A stretch of DNA of 64,000 bases from Lineus longissimus (lineage: Eukaryota > Nemertea > Pilidiophora > Heteronemertea > Lineidae): NCBI RefSeq assembly GCF_910592395.1, contig NC_088325.1, positions 9,242,109 through 9,306,108 on the forward strand. Reading direction: 5' to 3'. The translations under genes were made by a program, and so were the position numbers. This document shows positions 20,193-31,796 of the stretch, one piece after another; within the stretch, counting starts at the first letter, position 1; each line of letters opens with the position of its first letter. The notes under the pieces are model-generated. The model saw nothing but the letters and a program-made list of their open reading frames with translations, was not told the DNA's origin and made no database searches.

Positions 20193-21559
20193 TGAACAAC
20201 AACAACGACAGGAGCCCATTCAAAAATTTTTCTCATGTGAACTCTGTAACCAGAACTTTGGTAGTGAGCTCGAGTTGCGAACTCTTATGAAAAAATCACA
20301 TGCTGATCATAGAGTTGTAAAACGCAGAAAAACGGATGCGGATGCGCCTAATGATTTGGATGAGTCGGGGGATTTATGGACGAACGAAAATAATGAAGTT
20401 GACGAAGATTTTCGCGAGGTTTATAGGCGAAATCTTGATGTGATTTTGATAGTTCATGAAAGAGGTGCAGTGCAAGATGTGTTCAACTTCGCAATTGGCG
20501 GCAATTGGCGGTGATCGAATCACTCTTGATTCGATTCGTGAGATGTTGCTGGACATCTTTCATGCTCAAAACATTCAAAGTCCCTTCTCTTTTTCATTCA
20601 TCCTGAGAAATCTCGAGACGGGTGAGTATCGATTCTTTTACGCGCATAATAATAATTCAGTTCTCAACCAACCATTCATGATAAGTGATCTTAGCGATAT
20701 CGATCGACTCATTTCAATTATCGAAACCATAGATCTCCTACAGCAGATCTTTTCCCACAGAGAAAATTCCAAGTGGGTTGTTTTTTCGGTTGGTGGCGAT
20801 TCGCTTTATCGTCACGAAGCTAGAGTATCCTCTAGGTTGCGGTCTCGTGCTGCCCGATTACATCGAATCAAATACCTCCATCATAGGTTTGGATAAAAGT
20901 CAACAAGATGGAAGGCAAATGGCGATGAAAGAGCAATCAAAGTATCGGAGACACTAACTAAAGAATTATACAATCAATGGTTAGACAATAAGCATGGTCA
21001 TAGGCAGGTCTTGAATTTTCTCGAATTCCTGATGCTGGCGATGTTTTCGAGACTAATATCAACATTATGTCGCTTGATAAGGATTCCGGCGAGGGTGATG
21101 ACGATATCACCTGCAGCATTATCTATAAATCGAATAACACCTATACTAATGTGCTTTACTTAAATGCTTATAAAACTCACTTGAGTCTCATTCAGGACAT
21201 CAATCTGTATTGTAAAAAATGGAAATGTAGACACTGTGATAGGTGTTTCGAGTATAATTATATCCTATTTGAGACGACATGCGAGGTGTCATGCGATAAA
21301 GTGTCGGGTATCACATTCCCGGGAGGGTACAGGCATACCAAACAAAACGTATTTGATGAACTCGAATCTATCGGTGTACATATCCCAAAGGCGGATAGAT
21401 TTTATCGATACTTCATCACGTTCGATTTTAAAGGCCTTCTGGAACCCAATACGCCGCGAATGAACGGTCAAGCGAAAGTCGAATGGTTGGCAAAACATCG
21501 ACCTATTAGTGTTTCGCTTTGTTCAAATGTTGAAGGATTTGTTCGAAAATTGAGGACTA

Positions 21560-22380
21560 TGACGCACACTGTGACAATCTTATTCATAATCTCCACCTGA
21601 GAGGACATAAACTTTCCAATCTCATGGAAGCAGTAAGCAAGGTCCGTAACATGGACAGAGAGAGACTCATGGAAGTGAAATCAAAGGACACTACAACCCA
21701 CAAGAAGGTCATTCCTATGGTTACTTCATTCAATCCATCACTTCCCAATCTCAGTGAGATTGTGAATAGACATTGGGACAACCTTACCTGTTCAGAGAAA
21801 ATGAGAAGAGCACTAGATTCTGCTAGCCCCCTGGTGAGCTACAAGAGATGTAAAAACATCAGGGTCATCCTCACCAGTGCTAAAATTAAAGCACAACCTA
21901 CGGAAAACACAGCCATCAGAGAGACACAAAGTACTCTCCCCCTTTGCTCCCCCACTGGGGAAAGGTAGCTTTAAATGCAACATATTACAATGCATAAACT
22001 GTAAATACATGAACGCCACTTCCCAGGTTACTAGCAGAATCACAAACTCTACTCATAAAATCAGAGAGAGAATCAACTGCAACTCCAAGGCAGTTATATA
22101 TCTTATAGAATGCACCTTATGCAGTATGCAGTATGTAGGCCAAACTTCACGCCCACTCAAAACTAGATTGGGAGAACATAGATCCGACATATCCAAACAG
22201 AAACCTACGTCGGTTGCTACTCATTTCAACTTGCCAGACCATAATATTAAGAACTTCAAAGCCTGTGGTCTAGAGAAAGTCAACTCGGACACCACACTCT
22301 TGGAACGTGAATCCAAATAGATCTACACACTGCGTACTGCTAGATCTTTGGGACTAAACGCCATGAGCCAACTTACAGGA
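21560..22380 (+). pseudogene. Penelope RT tail and GIY-YIG endonuclease
   Basis: The frame with DAHCDNLIHNL and MEAVSKVRNM matches the end of Penelope reverse transcriptase. After a frameshift near 21900, the sequence carries the linker CNILQCINCKYM and the GIY-YIG domain (VIYLIECTLC then QYVGQTSRPLKTRLGEH), ending with WIYTLR-type sequence read through a TAG at 22318-22320. Role in the family: target-site cleavage for the RT. Fragmentary, non-functional. Confidence 0.8.
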
Positions 22381-22752
22381 AATTAGGAACTACGAACTTA
22401 TCATTTACCTTCCTGTGTATAAGACTATATTTATTCATAGCGTGGGGTACAGCAATATTACGTAATAATGCAGAAATCATACATTTCTAATGCTGTGTCC
22501 GTGAATCATTCGCTTTATCCGCCATGTTTACAAATGCCGTGTACACAATCATTACGTAGTGCACGCCATCTATCGTTAATCTCAAGACCTTATATTGTAA
22601 ATATCAATAGGTCACGACCTTTTCTCCAGCCAATCAGTAGTAATGTTTTGTAAACAAAGCCACGCGGCGCGACCGCGAACTGAGCGCTATTGTTATGATC
22701 TACTTAAAGCAATTCGCAGGTACCTGCTGTTTATTCCCAGTAGAAGGTTCAT

Positions 22753-23697
22753 TAGGTCTGTCTCATAACAGAACGTTAGGGACGGACGGGAACCAAAATC
22801 AACGTCCATGGACGCGTAGTAGGATTAATCTAATCGGTTGGCCATGTTATACGTCTTGAAAATAAGTCCACAAAACATATGTCATAAAATAAAGTTCCCT
22901 GCAAACAGATTGCTTGCTGATATCAAACATTGCACTCATCGCAACATAGTCCGGATATTTCTTGATCCAAAAAAAAAAAGGTAAACGGTTCTCCACCGAC
23001 AGCAAATGATCTCGGTACCGTCCTGGCCCGTTTTCCAGAAGGGGCGTAATGTCCTCTACGAGGTGTTGGAAAGAGGCCACTGTCTCACCTGATAGATACC
23101 AAAAGTCCATCTGGTGGTTTCTAATCCTGGTAAAGACGTCGTTACCACCGTATGGACCATTTGGTTGATTGGTGAGAACTTCATTAAGTCTTGGAGGCAA
23201 CGGAGGCGGACGCACTTCTAAATTCTGAAATGCTGGTGTAAGCAAAACTGGTGGCGGTGGTATGGGCGGCGGAGCAGCGAACAAAAACATCCTAATTCTC
23301 TCCATGGTGAAAGTGGCGTGAGGCCAAGCGACTGCTGGCCACCACAAACCATGGCAATTAAATGTTATCAATAATCAATTCAATTTCGGACAAAGGAATG
23401 ATATTTTATTGACCATTTTCAATGCGTGTCTAATCATGTCAGCACAGGGATAAGGTCAGACGCATAATAAAGGAAAATTACATTAACCTTCCCATATGGG
23501 CGGTCTATTGCCATTGAATGCAATTATCCAGTGCAAAGATCATTGTTACATGGCCGGCCTCCATTCAGAACTTGGGACGCAAACGTACTCCACGTGACAT
23601 GTGAAGGCATATTAGATTAATCCTTATGCGTCCATGGACGTTGATTTTGGTTCCCGTCCGTCCCTAACGTTCTGTTATATATTATGAGACAGACCTA
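22753..23697 (-). mobile_element. PIF/Harbinger-like DNA transposon with 85-bp TIRs
   Basis: TAGGTCTGTCTCATAA at 22753 is repeated inverted, ending at 23697. The arms match for about 85 bp, through GGGACGGACGGGAACC and CGTCCATGGACG, apart from a 7-bp indel. Element length is 945 bp. Duplication at the ends is ambiguous: TA, or a 3-bp TWA. It is inserted in the Penelope-like element. Too short for a full transposase, so it is an internally deleted copy. Confidence 0.8.
22847..23371 (-). CDS. N-terminal fragment of a Harbinger-like transposase
   Basis: A 174-aa open frame inside the TIRs: a proline-rich leader, a FQHLVEDITPLL region and a helix-turn-helix-like ENRLPFFFWIKKYPDYVAMS segment followed by DISKQSVCREL, as in the N-terminal domain of PIF/Harbinger (DDE_Tnp_4) transposases. 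The DDE catalytic region is missing and the frame runs into the TIR. Likely a deletion derivative. Confidence 0.55.
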   Translation of the reverse strand: MITFNCHGLWWPAVAWPHATFTMERIRMFLFAAPPPIPPPPVLLTPAFQNLEVRPPPLPPRLNEVLTNQPNGPYGGNDVFTRIRNHQMDFWYLSGETVASFQHLVEDITPLLENGPGRYRDHLLSVENRLPFFFWIKKYPDYVAMSAMFDISKQSVCRELYFMTYVLWTYFQDV

Positions 23698-26550
23698 ATA
23701 TACCGAAACGTCGGACAGATTATATTACATTGTGGTGCTTGTTTACTTATTTCAAAAAATGTTGAAGGCTACACAGAACCTGTGTGTTTCATAAATGCTA
23801 CTGCCAAAACACTCGTCGCAGATATGCTTTCTCGTATGTCTCAAATATCAAAATGTGCTTGGGAGCAGATGGTTATGAAGTTTTCAGCAGCTTTCAACGC
23901 TCTCTATAAATATAAGCTGGAGGATGATGATCCTCGTCGGAAGTTAGCCTTGAAGAATTATGCGCTGTTGCCGATATGGATAAGCTTGCTGGAAGACTTA
24001 TCGGCAAATTAAATTTCTATTGTAGACAAATTCCAGTACTCGGTTTCAATAGCGCCAAGTACGATATTAATCTAGTCAAGAACGAGTTGGTGAAACAGTT
24101 GTACGAAGAAATCGAGGGTGATCTTCAAGTTCTGAAGAAGACAAATGCCTACACTTCTATTTCTACTCAGGAACTGAGTTTATGGATGTGTCTAGTTTTC
24201 TTGCTGCAGGTTGTGGTTATGATGCTTTCCTGAAAGCATACGACTGTTCTGCCATGAAATCGTTTTTCCCATACGAGTGGTTTGATAGGGAAGAAAAGGT
24301 CGACTTTCCACAACTACCCCCGTATGAGAGTTTCTTTTCTGCATTAAAGAATGCTAATATGCTCGAAGTCGAGCATCATCGCTACAGCATGTTGATTGAA
24401 CAAGGTATTTCTCCCGATGGTGCTTTGAAACAGATGAATCTCAAAAATAGGCCTATAACCGGCGCAGAGAACTATGCCTTTCTCCCAACCACATGGGAAG
24501 AGGAGGACATGAATCACTTCGCCGATTTCCTGATTCTATAGAGATAAAGGTATCGACATATTCAAACAAGCTCTCTCTATACCTGATTGCCCGACAGATG
24601 GTTTTCAATAGCGTCGACACGTCAGAGCATTTTAGTCTGTTCGATAAGGATAATTCCGATCTTTACCGGAAGATAAAGGACAACATCATTGGGGGACCTT
24701 CCATTATATTCACCAGATATCACGAGGTGGAGAAAACAAAAATTAGGGGCGGGGATAAACTTTGTCAGAATATTGTCCGCTATGATGCGAATGCGCTATA
24801 TCTCTGGAGCTTCGACCAGGACATGCCGACAGATTCTATCATACGTCGGAGACGGGAAAACGATTTCAAAGTAGAGAAGAGGGATAAATACCTCACCGCA
24901 TTCCGCTGGCTTGACTACGTAGCCAAGGAAAATAACAAACATATACAGCATAGGATGAATGGGAAGGAAAATAGGGTGGGGCCGTATCCAGTAGACGGTT
25001 ATTGCGCGGAAACAGACACTGTGTACTAGTTTGACGGTTGTTATTTCCATTCGCATGAATGCTCGTTGACTAGGAATGCATTCGCCAATGACGATCTGAA
25101 AGATATCATGCTCCAGAGAAAAAATCGTACATTGAGCAGTGATGAGTACGTGGCTACGAAATGTAGTAAAATCATTAAAAAGCGCGAATGCGAATTCATT
25201 GCTCAAATCGGAACTGACGAGAAGTTAGCAAAAATCTTGGAGGCTTTCAAATAGCCTACAGAAAAAGGCCGTCATTATCAGCTTACCGAAAAGCAGATTA
25301 ATGATCTTGTCAATGAGGATAAACTTTTTGGTATGGTGGAGTGCGATATTGTCGTTCTACCATCTGGAGAAAAAGTTTAGCGAGATGACTCCGATGTTTA
25401 AGAATATCGATATTCCTTTCAAATCCATTGGGGATCATATGAAACAGCACGCCAACGTTTTCAATATATCTCAAAAGCCGCGACGTTCGCTAATAGGGAG
25501 TATGCGCAGCGACAACATTTTGTTAGCTACCCCTCTGTTACGATGGTATTTACTCCAAGATCTGCAGTTCACGCGAATATACGAGTTGGTTGAATACACC
25601 CGAAATGCTTGTTTCCAAAAGTTCGTTCAAGATATAAGCGACGCCAGACGCGAGGGTGACCGCAACCCTCAGCATGCCATTGTTGCCGATACAATGAAAT
25701 TGATCGGAAATAGTTCATACGGGTCCATGATCATGAATAAAGAAAAACATCGTGATACTTGCTATGCTATCACGAAGCACAAAGCACAGTTGAAAGTTAA
25801 TGATAAGCAGTTTCGAAAAATGTCTGAATTGGGAGACTCATTTTTCGAGTTTGAAATGGCCAAGATGGATATCCCAATTCAGTTAGGATTTTTCATCCTG
25901 CAGTATGCTAAACTGCGGATGTTAGACTTCTACTACAATCTCGTTGATAATTATGTGCCCCCTGATTCTTTCGAGTATGGATACCGACTCTGCCTGCTTG
26001 GCACTTGCTGGGAAAACGCTGGAATCACAAATCCATCCGTGTATGCTGGCTAAGTTTCGGAGTGAGAGTAAGTTGTGGTTTCCCCGAACCGAACTTGAAG
26101 CGGACAAGGCATACGATAAGCGAAAGCCTGGCCTCTTCAATGTCGAGTTCGAGGGAGATGTTATGATTGGACTCTGCTCCAAGTTTTACTGCATCGCCAA
26201 GAGCGACGAAATAACAGGGCGACTGGTTAATAAATTCAGCTGCAAAGGTGTGAGAAAATCCGAACTCGCCACCAACCCGATAAAAATATACAAGCGCGTT
26301 CTCTTCACCGAAATATCGCATAGTGTGGTGAATCGCGGATTTAGACTACACAAGGGGCAAATGAAAACGTACAGTCAGGGAAAGGTCGGGATGGTGTATT
26401 TCTACCCAAAACGTCAGGTTCAAGCTGATGGCATTACTACAATTCCTTTGGAAATTTAAATCTCTTTTATTCGCTCAACGCCTGTGATGACGTAGCACTC
26501 GCGATGTTTTTTCCAACACTTTGATGCATATAACACCCTGGGAATTTTTT

Positions 26551-26684
26551 TGGACTCTGCTCAAAGTTGTACTGTATCGCCAAGCACGACGAAAGAACAG
26601 GGCCACTGGTTAATAAATTCAGCTGCAAAGGTGTGAGACAATCCGAACTCGCCACCAACCCGATAGAAATATATAAGCGCCTTT
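26551..26684 (+). repeat. duplicated C-terminal segment of the polymerase pseudogene
   Basis: About 134 bp from GGACTCTGCTCAAAG to AATATATAAGCGCC repeat the polymerase sequence at 26168-26301 in direct orientation with scattered substitutions. The intervening segment is unrelated, so this is a separate duplication, not a continuation of the gene. Confidence 0.75.
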
Positions 26685-26819
26685 TTTTCTGTATTGACTT
26701 GCAATAAATATTCAATTATATTAAACATACTCATGTCTTAATTCCCATTCTTGACGACACACTTCTTAACGACACACTTCTAGATGTCACAAGTCTTAAT
26801 TAAACCATGCCCCATCTGA

Positions 26820-26893
26820 CTGTATGGGTGATTAATATTCATACACTACCAAATCATGAATGAATAATCAATGAATATTAATCACCCATACAG
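26820..26893. repeat. perfect 23-bp inverted repeat (fold-back)
   Basis: The arms CTGTATGGGTGATTAATATT... (26820-26842) and its exact complement (26871-26893) enclose a 28-base loop. Arms end at CTG/CAG. Could be a tiny fold-back element or a hairpin. No flanking duplication identified. Confidence 0.75.
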
Positions 26894-28254
26894 CCAGGTC
26901 AGACAGGCAGCCACCCTCAGCCAACTCAGCCAACTCAGCCAACCTCAGCCAAGGTACGAAACGTGCAGCCATCACTACTAAGTCATTTTCGTATCATGAT
27001 TGTTTGTCAACTTGTGATAGTCACACATTTTTTAACTTTCTGGTGCCAGGAAAATCTGTGGCAGCCATTGGCCCTGTGCATGTATGTACAGGGCTTGTAC
27101 AGGGACACGCCCACACACTGATCCCAGTGCATTACGAGAAAAGCATAAACTCAACCCCGCGCATGCGCAGACGTGACCCGATCTGACCTAATTGGCAGAC
27201 CAGCCGGTCAATAGAAAATACATTGAGCACGTAGGTATTGCCATCTCACGGCTTCCAGGGGAACTGGGGGCAAGTTGCCGATAGCAGACATGAAGGATAT
27301 AATATATATCTATCCCCTGGCCAAATTTCAAGTAATTTGAAGAAAATTTTAAGTTGAACACATCGACGGTGAAATTTGCCCGATTTTCCAAGCCTAAATG
27401 CATTAGAATTGCTTTGAAAAATGGCAAAATTAGAGAATGTAGTGACTTTGAAGGCTTGTAACTTCGCGCGCGTTGCATGGATTTTAGTTGCCGATAGCAA
27501 GTGCAGATGGCGATACCGTATAGAGCACCTCCACCAAGTTTGAGCGTATTTGAAGAAATTTCACCGTTGAACATTGGGGTCCTCAAAATCGACTATTTTC
27601 AGAATGTTGTAATTTCGTCAGAGTCCAAATCAAGAAAAACCCATTGATTCTTCTTCCTTAAAATGCAACAGGAGCACACTTTACATTACTTTGAGGATGT
27701 TTCGGTTGTGTATGGGTGTGGTGTGGACCTGGCCTGATTACTCCAATGTGTGGTCCTGTTAGCAGGGTGTGGGCCGGGTGTGGCCTGGTCGGGGGGGGGG
27801 GGGGGGGGGCGGGGTCGTTATTCCTTGGAAGACCATTTTCAGAATGTTGTAATTTCGTGAAGATGATTCGGTGGTGCATGGATGTGGTGTGACCCTGGCC
27901 TGATTACTCCAATGTGTGGTCCTGTTAGCAGGGTGTGGGGTGTGGCCTGGCCGGGGGGGGGGGGGGGTCGTTACTCCTTGGAGGTCAATTTTCAGAATGT
28001 TGTAATTTCGTCAGAGTCCAAATCTGGCAAAAACCCACTGAATCTTCTTCACAAATGCAACAGGAGCACACTTTACATTACTTGACAATAATCGGGATTA
28101 ACGCCGCGAGTGCGTGACAATTCCAAACTTGTTGTTGCGGGATCCATGGTAGCGATTGCGGGCCTCTGATTGGCTGGCGATGTGAACGGTGCTGCCACCT
28201 TACGGATAGCGGACTTGCTCCATTTCTCCTAATGACCTTTGTCAAGTCTTAGCC
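26894..28254. other. non-genic repeats with poly-G tracts
   Basis: No gene supported. 27600-28080 contains two to three diverged tandem copies of an approximately 160-240-bp unit with TTCAGAATGTTGTAATTTCG and CCTGATTACTCCAATGTGTG. It includes a G run of about 19 at 27790-27809 and another of about 14 at 27954-27967. GTTGCCGATAGCA recurs near 27273 and 27489. 28100-28254 shows nothing recognisable. Confidence 0.6.
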
Positions 28255-31200
28255 ATGTGTCAAAAACCGGCTAGGCATTATGCTTCAGTTGTGCTCAATG
28301 ACATTGCCGCAAACGTCGATCAGTCGTCAATTTCGCCAGGTACAATGAGGACACTGGAGGACCATGGCCTACTAAGAGTGCAATCCAGCATTTCTGGGAA
28401 AATGACACGGTGCAGAAGAAAGACCAGAGGAGGTAATCATGTAAAGGGATTCAGTAAATGAAAACCGACTGGAGTCAGGCCTAAAAATATGGTCAGGGTC
28501 CAATATTTGAGTCCAGCCCATGTTAAACCTTCGAGGATTAAAACACTCAGTGCTTGCTGTCTCAATATCCGTTCACTGAAAAAGAAAGGAGTGCAAATGG
28601 CGGACTTTATTACCTGCAACTGGTTTGATATAGTTGCCATTACCGAGACATGGTTAGGGTCGGATGTTGATAAACAGTGCATTGGCGAAGTTCTCCCAAA
28701 TGGATATTCAATAAAACATGTTCCACGCAAGCACTCAGGTGGGGTAGCTATTGTTTACAGGTCATCCCTGCGTCTACGGTTGAACGACTCCTCAAAGAGC
28801 AATCTCTACACCCATTTTGAACATCTGAACTGTACCATTGAATCAAAGGAACGCACGTTTGTTCTGGTGGTGGTCTACCGGCCACCGCCGTCAAATACTA
28901 ATGGACTACGCAACTCTGTCTCTTTCGAGGAATGGTCGGACTTCACAGATTCCCTTGACTCGGCATTTCCCAGAACAGAGTTGGTGTTATTCGGCGACAT
29001 CAATTTTCATCTGGATGTTACTGACGACCTGGATTCACGCCGATTAATTGCGTCACTCGAAAGACATGGACTCCGGCAACACGTACGGGGCCCAACCCAC
29101 GTGAAAAGCCACACTCTTGATGTTGTTGTCTCAAGAGAGTTGAGCACTTTCGTCTCGAACGTCTCAGTACTTGATCCGGGACTGCGGTACAAGGAAGAAC
29201 AGCGATCAACAGATCACTTCGCAGTGACGTTCCAGATTTCAGTCAACAAACCCGCAAATGCCGTGAAGTCCGTCACATTTAGGAAACTGCATTTCATTAG
29301 TGTTCCCGCATTCAATGAGGATATATGGAAGTCAACCAAGGTTAACAATGCAACCGGTACAACTAGGGAACTCGTCGACGCGTATATGGACGGTATTAGT
29401 TCTCTCCTATACGACGGAAGACGATTACACTCCATCCGCACGCTCCGTGGTACACCGACAAGCTTCATGAAGGTAAACGTGAGAGACGTCGCTTGGAGAG
29501 AGAGTTCCTGAAATCCAAACTTGAGGTGCATCGGCAAATGTACAGAGCGCAGTGCGTGAAGGTGAACAATCTGTTGACAGACACACGGCAATCCTACTTC
29601 CACAACAAAATCGTGGACTGCTGGCCAGTTCAGTGAACTTTTCGCAGAGGAAATTGTTAAGATCCGGAATGACATTGGGTCTGGTGGTGATCAAGAACAA
29701 TACACTGGTATCACCAACGAGACTGTTTCGTCGCACCTTTCTAGCTTTGAACCTGCAACTGATGATGAGATACGCAAGATAATCTCATCCAGTGCCAGTA
29801 AGTCCTGTGGGCTTGATCCTCTCCCAACGTGGTTAATGAAAGACTCCATGGATGAATTATTACCTTTGCTTACACGCATTGTCAACTCATCGTTGCAGGA
29901 AGGTGTTGTACCCGAGCGTCTCAAGATGGCACACATCACCCCTCTCTTGAAGAAGACGGGATTGGACCAGAAAAATAAAAAGAATTACCGACCTGTGTCA
30001 AACTTGAGTTTCTTGTCAAAACTGCCCGACAGGGTTGTTGCTGGCAGGCTTAACAGTTATTTTGGCCCCAACGACCTTCTTGAGCGTACACAAAGTTCCG
30101 GTCTACTGAAACGGTACTCATCCGGGTTCAGTCCGACATTCTCAAAGCTATGAATAGGGGTGATAGTGCTGTCTTGGTGATGCTCGATCTTTCGGCAGCT
30201 TTTGACACCATCGACCATGCCACCCTCATCAACCGCCTAAGGCAGCGCTATGGCGTTGAGGGTACTGCTCTCGATTGGTTTGATTCCTGCGTGGAGGCCA
30301 GGCCATTGATCACATCTCAGTTTCTGTTGATGACATGGAGCTGCAGTTCTCGTGCTATTGGACTTAAGCGCTGCGTTCGATACAGTAGATCACTCCATCT
30401 TATTGGATAGGCTTTATAATCTCCTGGGCATCAGCGGATTAGCCATCGAGTGGTTCCGTTCCTACTTCCCCAGCGCACACAGCAGGTAGTGATAAACGGT
30501 GCTAAGTCCAACGTGAAACACCTTGACTATGGAGTCCCTCAGGGGTCTGTTTTGGGACCCTTGTTGTTCCTTATTTACATTCTTCCACTTGGTGACATTC
30601 TGAAGGGCTGCTCCATTAGTCGCCACGGCTACGTCGACGACATCCAAGCGTACAGGGCGCTCGTGTGTCTTAGGGCGGTTATTCAATGTGCAGAACTTTA
30701 GCAAAAGCTGAGCAGCATTCAGGACTGGCTAACTGTGAACAATTTGAAGGGTAACCCCGACAAGACGGAATTTATGTTGTTCTGCCACCAACGGGCATTA
30801 CAGTCAGTCGTGCTGCCAACTCTCACCAATGCTGGGACTGTTGTTCATGTATCAAAAGTTCCTGCTCGAAATCTAGGGGTTCTGTTCGATTCGAATCTGT
30901 CGATGGATCCTCATGTGTCAAGCGTCGTGCGCGCGGCTTCTTACCATCTGAGGAATATTGGTCTGGTCAGGAGACAGCTTACAATTGAAGCAACAAAGAG
31001 CCTGGCACAATCCCTTGTCCTGTCCAGGCTAGACTATTGTAACAGCAGTCCCGCCGGAATTTCCGAGAAATCACTACATAAGTTACAGCTTGTGCAAAAC
31101 CGTGCAGCCCGTCTTATCACCAGGACCCCGCGGGGATCCCACATTACTCCGGTGCTAGCCAAGTTACACTGGCTGCCTGTGCGCAAACGTATAATTTTCA

Positions 31201-31560
31201 AACTGCTCCTCCTGACCTTCAAAGCATACCACCGGCTTGCACCAATTTACCTGAACAATCTCATCCAACATTACGTGCCACCTCGTTACCTTCGCTCTGA
31301 ATCTCAGGACCTTCTCACTTGCAGGAAGTATAGACTGAAAACATTTGGAGGTCGAGCATTCGCCACTTTAGCACCTCAACTGTGGAACTCTCCCCCCCCC
31401 CCCTCCCACCCTGAGAGCTACATCGGACGTCTCAAACTTTCGCAAAGAACTCAAGACTCTTCTTTTCAATAGAGCTCACCAGCGCCGGTGAACATTTGTT
31501 TCAAGTGATACAGGCGCTTTACAAATAACAATTTATTATTATATTTATTATCATTATTGA
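28255..31560 (+). mobile_element. CR1/L2-like LINE, decayed and rearranged
   Basis: Contains a short upstream frame (28255-28461, basic C-terminus), an endonuclease, an RT in several frames, and a 3' end with GCGCTTTACAAATAA followed by an ATTATT-type tail at 31520-31560, as typical for CR1/L2 elements. The RT region holds two versions of palm motif A, so the copy is a mosaic. Confidence 0.75.
28489..31472 (+). pseudogene. CR1/L2-like endonuclease-reverse transcriptase, broken
   Basis: Endonuclease 28489-29511 with CLNIRSLKKK, ITETWLG, VVVYRPPPS, LFGDINFH and a STDHFAV block for the catalytic SDH. RT pieces from about 29780: SCGLDPLPTWLMK, NYRPVSNLSFLSK, motif [13 protein letters not shown] (near 30180), a second motif A-like block [10 protein letters not shown] in another frame (near 30365), GVPQGSVLGPLLF (near 30530), YVDD (near 30630), then the thumb and C-terminus to 31472. 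Multiple frameshifts separate them. The family copies its RNA at a nicked target; this copy is inactive. Confidence 0.8.
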
Positions 31561-31796
31561 TGGTTGCAGCACTGAACCGAGCATAGCTGTTCGCAACCTG
31601 GGAGTTATATTTGACCAGCACCTCACAATGGAGAGGCAGGTGAACTATGTTGCTCGTTCCGGCTTCTTCCACCTCCGGAACATTGGTAGATTGAGGAGTT
31701 ATTTGCCTGCTGATGCAACCAAGTCACTTGTCAATGGTCTGGTAACATCTAGACTCGACTACTGCAATGCTCTTCTTGATGGTGTATATATATATT

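Larger units (their letters stand above)
21537..23756 (+). mobile_element. 5'-truncated Penelope-like element with 12-bp target duplication
   Basis: Flanked by direct copies of AAATGTTGAAGG at 21525-21536 and 23757-23768, both inside the polymerase frame. Insert plus one duplication is 2232 bp, a multiple of three, and the polymerase reading resumes with its NVEGYTEP block. The content begins in the distal RT region and includes a GIY-YIG endonuclease. The right end carries ACCGAAACGTCGG. A Harbinger-like element is nested inside at 22753-23697. Confidence 0.8.
19853..26459 (+). pseudogene. POLB: C2H2-headed DNA polymerase B of a second Polinton lineage, broken
   Basis: Opens with a proline run, then C2H2 fingers (CNLCDKTFTNAQGLKRHMASAH; a further CELCNQNFG finger continues in another frame across an AAC microsatellite at about 20161-20205). 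Next come a YRRNLDVILIVH region, exonuclease I-like FITFDFKGLLEP near 21418 (Glu position reads Lys), ExoII VLGFNSAKYDI near 24038, polymerase motif A YDANALYLW near 24781, B KLIGNSSYG near 25700 and C DTDS near 25980. A 2.2-kb insertion splits it at 21537-23768, and at least seven frameshifts or stops occur, including a small duplication near 20500. No capsid or integrase gene accompanies it. It differs from the polymerases of A-C in domain order and in lacking the HNH module. Confidence 0.8.

Noticed and set aside
22468-22653. 61-aa frame after the Penelope endonuclease
   Set aside because: Lies in the 3' untranslated part of the element with no similarity to a known domain.
23698-23756. 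Possible hammerhead ribozyme tail (CGAAACGTC) of the Penelope-like element
   Set aside because: I could not find the matching CTGATGA core at the right distance across the Harbinger insertion. Only the GAAAC half is visible.
29214-29675. Antisense frame of 153 codons opposite the LINE endonuclease
   Set aside because: A shadow of the coding strand with no domain or start context.
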